NCBI RefSeq assembly: GCF_030265065.1
Contig: NC_080412.1
Span: 38,625,001 to 38,689,000, forward strand
Length of the DNA stretch: 64,000 nucleotides
Source: Corythoichthys intestinalis
Taxonomy: Eukaryota; Chordata; Actinopteri; Syngnathiformes; Syngnathidae
Direction of reading: 5' to 3'
Below, piece after piece: positions 22,201 to 33,500 of this stretch (position 1 is its first letter; the number at the start of each line of letters is the position of its first letter). Made by a program: the position numbers and the translations under genes. The notes under the pieces were generated by a model. That model was not told the origin of the DNA and ran no database searches. It saw only the letters and a list, made by a program, of their open reading frames with translations.

Positions 22201-25200
22201 CACTTCAAAAGAAAAGGCATTTTGATAAGGCATTTTGCAGGCAGCGCTCATGTTGCACATTTATGAAAATCTGCCATAGAACCAACAAATATTTGTACTT
22301 TTCTTTGTATATTTAACCAATAAAACTTATGACCTTCAACATAAAGTCTATATAGTTTTATTAAGATCCATCAACTAGCATGGGCATTTAGAATGGGGTC
22401 AACCATATTGGAACACCCTGTAAATGCTTAACAAACTGTTAACAAATACTTCACAAATCACCAATAATTCATTTATCAACAGTTTACTAATGATCTGTTA
22501 ACTAGTAAAACTGATAGTTATTATAAAGTGTTACCAATTAATGAAAACACATAAAGGAGGACACTTCTCTTGTAACAGCTTCCTACTCAAGTTTTGCAGG
22601 TTAGCCATTTCACACAGTTTATTGTTATGCTAACGCTGATGCAGGTCGGACTTTCAGTAGCAAAATTAGTGGTGTGTTCCCCACCTAAATAACACTGACG
22701 TTTTTTTTTACATTACTTAGAGTGGCTGCTGCTAGCCGAAAAGAAAAACTTCTAATATCCCTCCTCTTCAAAGTGGGTGGAGGGGGAAAATGTACAGTGG
22801 GGCAAATAAGTATTAAGTCAACCACTAATTGTGCAATTTCTCCCACTTGAAAATATTAGAGAGGCCTGTAATTGTCAACATGGGTAAATCTCAACCATGA
22901 GAGACAGAATGTGAAAAAAACAAACAGAAAATCACATTGTTTGATTTTTAAAGAATTTATTTGCAAATCATGGTGGAAAATAAGTATTTGGTCTATACCA
23001 AAAGTTCATCTCAATACTTTGTTATGTACCCTTTGTTGGCAATAACGGAGGCCAAACGTTTTCTGTAACTCTTCACAAGCTTTTCACACACTGTTGTTGG
23101 TATTTTGGCCCATTCCTCCAAGCAGATCTCCTCGAGATCAGTGATGTTTTGGGGCTGTCGTTGGGCAACACGGACTTTCAACTCCCTCCACAGATTTTCT
23201 ATGGGGTTGAGATCTGGAGACTGGCTAGGCCACTCCAGGACCTTGAGATGCTTCTTACGAAGCCACTCCTTTGTTGCCCTGGCTGTGTGTTTGGGATCAT
23301 TGTCATGCTTCACAGTGGGTATGGTGTTCTTCGGATGCAATTCAGGATTCTTTCTCCTCCAAACACGAGAACCTGTGTTTCTACCTAAAAGTTCTATTTT
23401 GGTTTCATCTGACCATAACACATTCTCCCAGTCCTCTTCTGGATCATCCAAATGCTCTCTAGCGAACCGCAGACGGGCCTGGACGCAGGGGTCGCGTTAA
23501 CCGAATGTTGTCCGACGTTGACCGGTTTTTTAAAACGGTGACGGAAAAAACTGAAGTCCATCTGTCATTTTGACAGGTTGCAATTCACACCCCAGACCAC
23601 AGGGTGGCGAGTGAGCATATTAATTAGCTATTGTCTCTGCATGACGTCGTTGGCCTTACTCAGAAAAATGTCAAGGAGTGTTTCCCTGGCACGGCCAGAC
23701 TGTTCTCCCTGTATTTTTAAAACACTGAGAGAAAAGTCTGGGACACAGCCTCTCGAGTAGGTACAAAATCAATCGACAAATCAGATTTGTTCATTTGCGT
23801 GACGTGTTCTTCACGAGCAACGTCACTCTTGCGCGCCGAAAGTCGTTTCTATAACAACACGGATGGCGAACGGGAGAGCCGAGAATATGTTCCAATCCGT
23901 GGTAAATTCAGTTTTAAATGAGCTAAAACACATCGACACGAGTCATTGACAACAGTCTGTCTCGTGCTAGCCATGTTGAATAGACTCCGTTCTCCTCGTA
24001 TGTTTACTTCCGCGCGCAAGTCCCTCGTCCTGCCCTCGTCGCTTTGCTAACGGCACGTCTGCCCGTCACTGATTGGTGCACTCCGCTGTCTGTTTGCCTC
24101 TTGTTAAGCTTGTTCGGACAGAATATTAATTAAAAATGAATGAAAACTAAATACTATTGAATATGTCATTATTATCATTTTAAAAATGTAAGTGACGGGT
24201 AAAAATAGATTATGACCGGATTTTTATGACACTGTCAGTCAAAATGACAGACAACGAAAAAGTCTAGCGCAACCTCTGCCGTGTACTTCGTGCAGCAGTG
24301 GGACACGTCTGGCAGTGCAGGATTTGAGTCCCGAGCGGCGCATTGTGTTACTGTGGTCCCGGCTCTCTGTAGGTCATTCACTTGGTCCCCCCCGTGTGGT
24401 TCTGGGATTTTTGCTCACCGTTTTTGTTATCATTTTGACGCCACGGGGTGAGATCTTGCATGGAGCCCCAGATTTAGGGAGATTATCAGTGGTCTTGTAT
24501 GTCTTCCATTTTCTAATAATTGCTCCCACAGTTGATTTCTTTACACCAAGCATTTTACTTATTGCAGATTTAGTCTTCCCAGCCTGGTGAAGGTCTACAA
24601 TTTTGTCTCTGGTGTCCTTCAACAGCTCTTTGGTCTTGGCCATAGTGGAGTTTGGAGTGTGACTGACTGAGCTTGTGGACAGGTGTCTTTTATACCGATA
24701 ATGAGTTAAAACAGGTGCCATTAATACAGGTAACTAGTGGAGCCTCGTTGGACCTCGTTAGAAGAAGTTAGACATGTTTGACAGCCAGAAATCTTGCTTG
24801 TTTGTAGGTGACCAAATACTTATTTTCCACTCTAATTTGGAAATAAATTCTTTAAAAATCAAACAATGTGATTTTCTGTTTATTTCCACATTCTGTCTCT
24901 CATAGTTGAGGTTTACCCATGTTGACAATAACAGGCTTCTCTAATCTTTTCAAGTAGGAGAACTTGCACAATTGGTGGTTGACTAAATACTTATTTGCCC
25001 CACTGTAAGATTAATTACTTATTTGCCCCACTGTAAGTCTTAACATAATGAAAATATGTCACTTAATAATAATAATTTTAGGGTCAACTCTATTCTTACA
25101 AAATATAAGAAGACAAGTACCTGTTTAACTGGTCTCATATAATGCAAATAAGGTCGATTAAAAGTTGGTGGGGACAATTTGAGCATCCTGAAAAGTTGAT

Positions 25201-27446
25201 GGTGTTATGCCCCTACCATCCCTATGGAAACCTATGCTCTTGCTTATGACAGATGTCATGAAGTGTCCTCGTTAATGCATGACAGTGTCATGTCATAATT
25301 ATGATGGTCTTATGGCAGTCCTATGACGCCACTGTCAAATAAAGTGTTGCCAAAAAAAAGAACAAATATCAATAAATACATCTGAAATGTTCACCTGAGT
25401 CATGCTCCTGTCTCGGAAGTGTCCTGAAGATAGAAGCTGAGATTTTGTGTCAGAAAAACTGGAGGTCCTGCGGAAATTTGGATTCTTGAGGTACGCGTGT
25501 CCCATCGGTCTCTCTGTCACATCTGCTACACCGCTCCTCTTAACCATCTCCACCCAATCAGCAGTGCGATCGTGCCACTTGGAGCCAGGAGCCGAGACAA
25601 GGTCCGCTCTGGGACTCAGTCGGTTTGCTGTTATCCTGGAAGCTTGCGATGGAAGCTCCGAAAGGGAGAACGCGATCGGTGAGGTGTTTGTCGAAACTTT
25701 GGTTTCTACTGACGTGTCGTGAACCGGGCTGGAGGAGACGTGGTACATCTGCGTGGCTTCTTTTAAGCCCTTTTTCTTCATTTCTTTTAACTGCTGTTGA
25801 GCTAATCGATACCTGGGGATACACAGCTTATTGATTAATCTTTGATTTTCAAATGCTTCAAAGTGTGTTAAAACCATAGGCGGATTTGACTTTTGGGGTG
25901 GGGGGGGCACAAAATGTTGATGACCCCAAAACGCAGTGTCAGCAATAAAATTAACTTACAAGAAAATTTATAATAATAAGTTGACAATGAGAGTTTTTTG
26001 TTTCCCATCATTCTTGAGGAGAATTCTATATCAGGCTGCTTAGGCAAAACTTTCGCCAAGATCGTCATTCATTGAATTTGGTATGCTCGCCAGTGTCGTG
26101 CCAATGTAGCTACCCCCGTCAAAAATTGTATCCCCTGGGCGGAGCCACATGGAGGTAGATTTGTGTCTTTATTATTCAATCAAAAAAAAAAAAGTGCTTC
26201 ATTCAAAAAAAAAAAAAAAGTTGCTTCAATCAAAATATGTATTTTCAACCAAATAAAAGTCGCTTCAATTTAAAAAAAAGTGTTTGAATGCAAAAATAAA
26301 TTTGAAACTCCAAAAAATGCATGTAAAAGCTATTTTTCTTTGATTAATTTTTATTTATTTATTTTGATATTTTGATTGAAGCAACTTTTTGATTAAAGTA
26401 ATGTTGACTTGTGTTTGGGCCACATTTTGGCTAGGACATTTTTGTCTTTATTATTCAATCAAAAATAAGTTGCTTCAAAAAAAATTAAGATTTTCAAAAA
26501 ATCACTTCTATCAAAAAAAGAAAAAATTCAATCATAGAAAATAGTTTTTGAATGCAAAAAAAATATTTGAGATAGAAAAATTTGCATTTGAACACTTAAT
26601 TTTTCATTGAAAAAGTTTTCTTTGATTGAAGCAATCCTTTTTGTATTTTGGCCATATTATGTTTAGGACATTTGTGTCTAAATTATTCAATCCCCCAAAA
26701 AGTTGCTTCAATAAAAAAAATATTTTCAATCAAAGAAAAAAAATCATTACATTTTTTCCTCTAATATACAGTATATATTTATACAATATATATATTTATA
26801 CAATATATTAGGGCTGTCAAAATGATCGCGTTAGGGGGCGGTAATTAATTTTTAAAATTAATCACGTTAAAATATTTGTTGCAATTAATGCACATGCCCC
26901 GCTCAGACAGATTTAAATGACAGTAGAGTGAAGTGTCCACATGTTAATTGTGTTTTATGGAGTTTTGGCGCCCTCTGCTGGTGCTTGGGTGCGACTGAAT
27001 TTATAGGCTTCAGCACCCATGAGCATTCTGTAAGTAATTATTGACATCAACAATGGCGGGCTACTAGTTTATTTTTTGATTGAAATTTTTACAAATTTTA
27101 TTAAAACGAAAACATTAAGAGGGGTTTTAATATAAAATTTCTATAACTTGTACTAACATTTATCTTTTAAGAACTACAAGTCTTTCTATCCATGGATCGC
27201 TTTAACAGAATGTTAATAATGTTAATGCCATCTTGTTGATTTATTGTTATAATAAACAAATACAGTACTTATGTACCGTATGTTGAATGTATATATCCGT
27301 CTTGTGTCTTATCTTTCCATTCCAACAATAATTTACAGAAAAATATGGCATATTTTGTGGATGGTTTGAATTGCGATTAATTGCGATTAATTACGATTAA
27401 TTAATTTTTAAGCTGTAATTAACTCGATTAAAAATTTTAATCGTTT

Positions 27447-27519
<73 letters not shown>

Positions 27520-30500
27520 GTCAATTACATGCAATGACACTTTTCGGCCTGGCCCCCCTGGCTCCCCCTTAAAATCCGCTAATGGTTAAAACTTGAATCA
27601 ACTACATACCCAAAAATGGGAGGCAGCACCTTCTGACCAGTGGGGGACAGCCTCTCTGGATCCTGTGAGAGAGGCAGTACCGTCGTCTGAGGAAGAGGTG
27701 TACCCAGGAAAGGCCCTTGTATCTGAGTCGACCTTGGAAGGCTGCTGCCGCAAATGGACGCCTCTTCAGAGAGTTTGCGCCCGCCGTGGGAATGTGCAGA
27801 GCCCCTGCGGACGGAGCTGCACTGAGGGCTGTGGCAAAACTTCCTCCAGACGGTAATCACGATGGTGGCCAGAATAACGGCAAGGCAGAGGGAAATTCCG
27901 GCAAACACTGCCATATTGCCACTAAGGGGGGAAACTCCTGCCATCAACGGAGGTAGAGATGGAGAAGGACCCTGCAATGCTGAGGGATAGAAAATGTTTG
28001 TTATTTTTCACTGCATTTTTAGCTTTTTATCAAGGCAAACCCTTGCACAGACCTGCACAGTCTTCCAGGGAGCAAATTGACTGTTTCTTCCTCATTCCAG
28101 TGCACTGCTTCCCTTCCACTCCAGAGGGCAATAAACACTCGCGTACACGTTCCCTGACGCCCTCGCCACAGCTCACACTGCACACGCTCCACTGTTTCCA
28201 GGGCCCCCAAGATTCTTCGAGATGGACCATGAAATCATACATCAAATAGTGAAGTATTGATACAGTGGGGCAAATAAGTATTTAGTCAACCACCAATTGT
28301 GCAAGTTCTCCTACTTGAAAAGACATTGATTTTTAAAGAATTTATTTCCAAATTAAAGTACTTGGTCACCAACAAACAAGCAAGATTTCTGGCTGTCAAA
28401 GAGGTCTAACTTCTTCTGACGAGGTCTAATGAGGCTCCACTCGTTACCTGTATTAATGGCACCTGTTTTAACTCATTATCGGTATAAAAGACACCTGTTA
28501 ACAATCTCAGTCAGTCACACTCCAAACTCCACTATGGCCAAGACCAAAGAGCTGGTGAAGGATACCAGAGATAAAATTGTACACCAGCACCAGGCTGGGA
28601 AGACAATCTGCAATAGGTAAAACGCTTGGTGTAAAGAAATCAACTGTGGGAGCAATTATTAGAAAATGGAAGACATACAAGACCACTGATAATCTCCCTC
28701 GATCTGGGGCTCCATGCAAGATCTCACCCCGTGGCGTCAAAATGATAACAAGAATGGTGAGCAAAAATCCCAGAACCACACTGGGGACCTAGTGAATGAC
28801 CTACAGAAAGCTGGGACCACGGTAACAAAGGCTACTATCAGTAACACAATGCGCTGCAAGGGACTCAAATCCTGCACTTCCAGACGTGTCCCCCTGCTGA
28901 AGAAAGTACACGTCCAGGCCCGTCTGCGTTTCGCTAGAGAGCATTTGGATGATCCAGAAGAGGACTGGGAGAATGTGTTATGGTCAGATGAAACCAAAAT
29001 AGAACTTTTTGGTAGAAACACAGGTTGTCGTGTTTGGAGGAGAAAGAATATGTCAGGAAACGGGCAGGCAGGTGGTGTGTGGACCCAAATGCAGGAAAAG
29101 GGAAGCGAGGCAAAAAAGGTGGTGCAATAATGTTTTAATTGATGCCAACAAAAAACAAAGTTCCAACAAAATGACCGGGAAATCCAAAAAGTCTTCACAA
29201 ACAAAAGTCAGGCTAACAAATCAACTTACTTTAGAAGCAGGACGAGGAACGCGAGGAACTGGGGAAAACGCTGTCATGAACGTGGACCTGCAAATTGAAA
29301 ATGACGCAACAAAGAGTGAAAAGAAACTGGGAGCTTATATACACACACACAGAAAAGGGTTAACAACACAACGAGGAACAGGTGAGGATGCAGGTTAAAG
29401 GATACGCTAGGAGCAGGCACAACAGGTGAAATCAATGGGCAATCACAGAGACAAGTGACACTAGGAGAAAACCAATACAAAACCTAACAGAATACTGAAT
29501 TACATCCGAAGAACACCATACCCACTGTGAAGCATGGGGGTGGATCATGCTTTGGGGCTGTTTTTGTGCAAAGGGACCAGGACGACTGATCCGTGTAAAG
29601 GAGGGAATGAATGGGGCCATGTATCGAGGGATTTTGAGTGAAAATCTCCTTCCATCAGCAAGGGCATTGAAGATGAGACATGGCTGGGGCTTTCAGCATG
29701 ACAATGATCCCAAACACACAGCCAGGACAGCAAAGGAATGGCTTCGTTAGAAGCATTTCAAGGTCCTGGAGTGGCCTAGCCAGTCTCCAGATCTCAACCC
29801 CATAGAGTTGAAAGTCAGTGTTGCCCAACGACAGCCCCAAAACATCACTGCTCTAGAGGAGATCTGCATGGAGGAATGGGCCAAAACACCAGCAACAGTG
29901 TGTGAAAAGCTTGTGAAGCGTTACAGAAAACGTTTGGCCTCCGTTACTGCCAACAAAGGGTACATAACAAAGTATTGAGATGAACTTTTGGTATTGACCA
30001 AATACTTATTTTCCACCATGATTTGCAAATAAATTCTTTAAAAATCAAACAATGTGATTTTCTGGTTTTTTTTTCCACATTCTGTCTCTCATGGTTAAGG
30101 TTTACCCATGTTGACAATTACAGGCCTCTCTAATATTTTAAGGTGGGACAACTTGCACAATTAGTGGTTGACTAAATACTTATTTGCCCCACTGTAAATG
30201 AGTCTCACCTTCACTCCTGTGCACCACCAGGCAGGTCTGAGCAGGACTAGGCGAGCGACTGTAGTTGAACACAAATCGGAAGCAGTACTTACTCCTTCCC
30301 GGGTAAAAAACAGAGCAGTTGAATTCGGTTTCATTCTCTCCTTGAGTGAGCCAGTTAAAAGCCAACGGAGGAGAGGACGGCTCCTCTTGCCCGAATCCCA
30401 TGGCTGCTGTTCCCCCTGCTACCATTCCAGATGAGACACCGACCCTTCTTCCAGCAATGCTGTCTTGATACAACAATACTTTCCCATCTATATGAGCGCA

Positions 30501-33500
30501 AGGTGGAGTTACAAGCTTCACCGTCATAGTCCCGTCGCACCCACTTCTATAGGTATTGGCGCGTTCCACTTGCAGCTTATAAGGGAAGATGTGTGACAGG
30601 TAGAGAGGAACGGAACTTTTTAACTCTTGCGCCAAATGGGGAGAACGGAGCGACACTTGTATGAAATCTTTTTCCGTGAAAGGGAAGGCACAGGGAAATG
30701 TGATCTTCTGGGAACGGAGTGGTCTGATTGGATGTTGAGTGCGGGCTTGCACCTTGTTGATGCCTTTTCGTCCAACGTGGTTGTACTCCATGAAGCTGAC
30801 TTCTAGGAGGAGAGCAGGGTCGAGGATGCCGGAGCAAGGCTGGAAGTGTTCATTGGTGGAAATTACAATCTGGAGAGAGAAGAAAAATCGTAATTCATTC
30901 AACTACTTCATCGAGGCTTGACGTTAGAGTTGTCCGATAATGACTTTTTAACCAATAACTGATATCCCGATATTATCCAACTCCAAAAATCCGATACCAA
31001 TATACAGTGATCCCTCGCTACTTCGCTCTTCAAATTTCGCGCTCTCAGTCCGTCACAGATTTTTTTTTTTTTTTTTTTTCAAAAAAAAAAAAAAAAAAAA
31101 AGACACAGATGAGCTGTCCCGAGCCGGTCACCTAGTCTCATTCACGCTCTCTCCTCCCTCTCCCTGCTCGTTGTGGGTCAGGCAGTGAGTGCACTGGAGT
31201 TGCTTTTAAAGTTAACCATGACTGAAAGACACTGATGTTTGATGTTACCAGAGAACCGAGCTTCAAAGCGCTGCATGCGTCAATCATCGTGTAACTTGTT
31301 AAACAGTTGCTGTGGCAACTCATTGTGTGTAAGTGAGAGGATTTCAGTAGACTCACTCAATGAAGTGTTGCGAGTGCTGCCTTGGAACAGACAGGCTTTG
31401 TGCGCGTATGCGTGGGCGGGGGGATAAGGAAGCGCGCGCTGGAATGAATGTGTGCGTGTGTGGCGACGTTCGAGGCAGCCGGACGTGTTGTGTTCGCGGC
31501 AATAAACGGCACATGTTAAAAGTGATCCTGAACAGTTTGTAATTTCCACATGTCACTCCAAGAGTCACAGCCAAGGGAGGTAACAGAAGCATTTAATAAA
31601 GCCAATCATTTTTCTACTACGGTACTTTATTCTTTTTTAAAAATAATTCAGTTGGACAGTAACATGTTTAAAACTTATGACGATTATTACATTTGAAGTG
31701 CTTAAAAAATCATTTATTAAAATATACATATATATACAGACAAATATATATACAGTGGTACCTCTACATACGAAGTTAATCCGTTCCAGGACCTTGTTTG
31801 TAAGTCGAAATGGTCGTATGTCGAGCAGGATTTTCCAATAGGAATACATTATAATTCCATTAATTCGTTCCACAGCCCAAAAACCTTCACTAAATCCTTA
31901 AAAAAATACTGCTGGTACTATTACAAATGGCAATTACACATAGCAAAACAAATAAATTATAAATCAAAATCGGAATAATAATAATAATAATTCCTGTATT
32001 AATGTAACGAATCGGGTTCTAATGTGGCGGACGTTTTTTGCTGACCCTGAACGCAACGCGGGGCTGACGTGCCAGAGACAGACCGGTGAGCTTGAGTTTC
32101 ACTTTCACTTTGAATGTTTTCTTGAGAACACCGTCAATTGCGGCAGACAGAAGGTGTTTTTGTTTTAAATAAGTTGTGAAATAAATGATAAAAACGTGGC
32201 GAAGTTGGCGATTTCTCTGGAGATGTTACCACAATAAGAATTGTCAGCTTAACTTATAAAGACTGGCGAACGATGGTCGGAGGAGGACCATGGAGATGTA
32301 TTGTTGAGCCATTTCACGGATGCCCACCCTACGCTCATATTTTTCTGTCATTTGCATCTTCATTTAGAAGGTAAGCGTCAACTTTTTCCTTGTTTCACCA
32401 CCTGTACCAACCTTTTCTGAAACCAGTGTTGATTTGTCACACAAGAAAATCCGCCGTGCATTCGTCTGCGGTGCTGCCATTGTCGTCGTATTTCGAGCAT
32501 GTCGTCGGATGTAGAAACAAATGGCGAGTCAAATTTTACGTCGGATGTCGAAAAGTTCGTGTGTCGAAGCGATCGTATGTAGAGGTACCACTGTATTTTT
32601 TATTATACTTTGGGGGAAAAAAAGTGAAAAAAAACATCTAATACATATCTCTATCCAATGCTTAATCTGAATAAATACATTGAACACCCCCCCAAAAATT
32701 GTGTGTGTGTGCGGGGGGTGCGCTACTTTGCGGTTTTTCACTTATAGCAGCGGGTTCTGGTCCCCACTAACCGTGAAAAATGAGGGATCACTGTATGTAG
32801 TCGTGAACATATTATGGTCAATTATAGTGTGATCCCTACTGGATGGTTAAATCATGATAAATGTAACAACTTCCAGGTTTTCCAAATAAACATTCAATGA
32901 AAAATAAGAGCAAAAACTTCAACTGAAGTTATGGAAAAAAAGTGCCTATATTGCACTACTATATCAATAAGCATAACTGCTGTTCTAAGCTGTAACCAGC
33001 CCTTGTACAAAGGCAAAAGGCTTCTACATTCACTTTGAAGGCAACATGCATAATGGCTCAAAACCGATAATGGAAAAAAACCCAAAGTCGATATGATCTG
33101 ATATTTTTTAAAATGCTATTATCGGCTACCAAATAACATCGGACAGCTCTACTTGAATTTACTTGCCTGGAAAGCTCCCGAGTGGTTCCCGACCCTCTCG
33201 ACCGCAATGTGAAACGTTGGCCACTGCACGCGTAGTTCCGAACTCCACCACCAAGCGGTAGTCTCCGAACGCCTCGTCCCGTTTGAGTGCTGCTCCTCAG
33301 TGGTGCTGGTCTGCCTCAACAGGAAGCGGAAAGTTCCGGCGTACAGGAAACAGGTGCAGTTGAACTCCACCCGACCGACAGATTTGTTCGGCAGTGTCCT
33401 GGTCAGGAGGGTTGCGTTGGTGTCCATGTCGATCAGAGAGAGGCTCAGTTGGCTGATCAGGCTACTGTTGGCTTTTGAGTTGAAGTCCACGAACACACTG

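Larger units (their letters stand above)
22795..25005 (-). mobile_element. Tc1-like element, CAGTGGGGCAAATAAG family, broken copy
   Basis: CAGTGGGGCAAATAAGTATT at the left and ...TTATTTGCCCCACTG at the right, each next to TA. A 28-bp partial repeat of the right end follows to 25033. The transposase lies on the minus strand and is interrupted by a hAT-like element (23486-24278). A sister copy in the opposite orientation is at 28263-30194. Confidence 0.9.
21632..25351. mobile_element. Composite element with GTAACACTTTATTTGACAG-type ends
   Basis: The left end AAAACTTTATTTGGCAGTGG and the right end CGCCACTGTCAAATAAAGTG are inverted copies of each other, and the same ends occur at 35936-37948. 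The interior is filled by a foldback element (21986-22535) and a Tc1-like element (22795-25005). No intact target duplication is seen here. Confidence 0.6.
25875..27584. mobile_element. hAT-like element, CATAGGCGGATTT family, copy 2
   Basis: CATAGGCGGATTTGAC...AAAATCCGCTAATG with an exact 8-bp duplication GTTAAAAC (25867-25874, 27585-27592). The interior is made of degenerate repeats of GATTGAAGCAACTTTTTGATT-like words. It carries the TAGGGCTGTCA element at 26809-27450 and the AT microsatellite next to it. Reverse orientation relative to the copy at 40208-41306. Lies in thsd1 intron 5. Confidence 0.83.
28263..30194 (+). mobile_element. Tc1-like element, CAGTGGGGCAAATAAG family, copy in thsd1 intron 3
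   Basis: CAGTGGGGCAAATAAGTATT to ...TTATTTGCCCCACTG with TA on both sides (28261-28262, 30195-30196). Antisense to thsd1. It fills the intron between thsd1 exons 28053-28214 and 30209-30869 except for about 60 bp. It carries a 439-bp solo LTR at 29051-29489. Confidence 0.9.
30925..33151. mobile_element. AGAGCTGTCCGATAATG-family element, copy 2, carrying nested elements
   Basis: TAGAGTTGTCCGATAATGAC...CATCGGACAGCTCTA with an imperfect 8-bp duplication (CTTGACGT / CTTGAATT). It fills thsd1 intron 2 except for about 55 bp at one side and 15 bp at the other. Interrupted by 31005-32793. Confidence 0.75.

Noticed and set aside
27451-27516. Possible CRISPR-like or satellite array
   Set aside because: Simple AT dinucleotide repeat; no spacers anywhere in the window.
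30198-30434. Plus-strand ORFs opposite thsd1 exon 30209-30869
   Set aside because: Antisense shadows of a verified coding exon.
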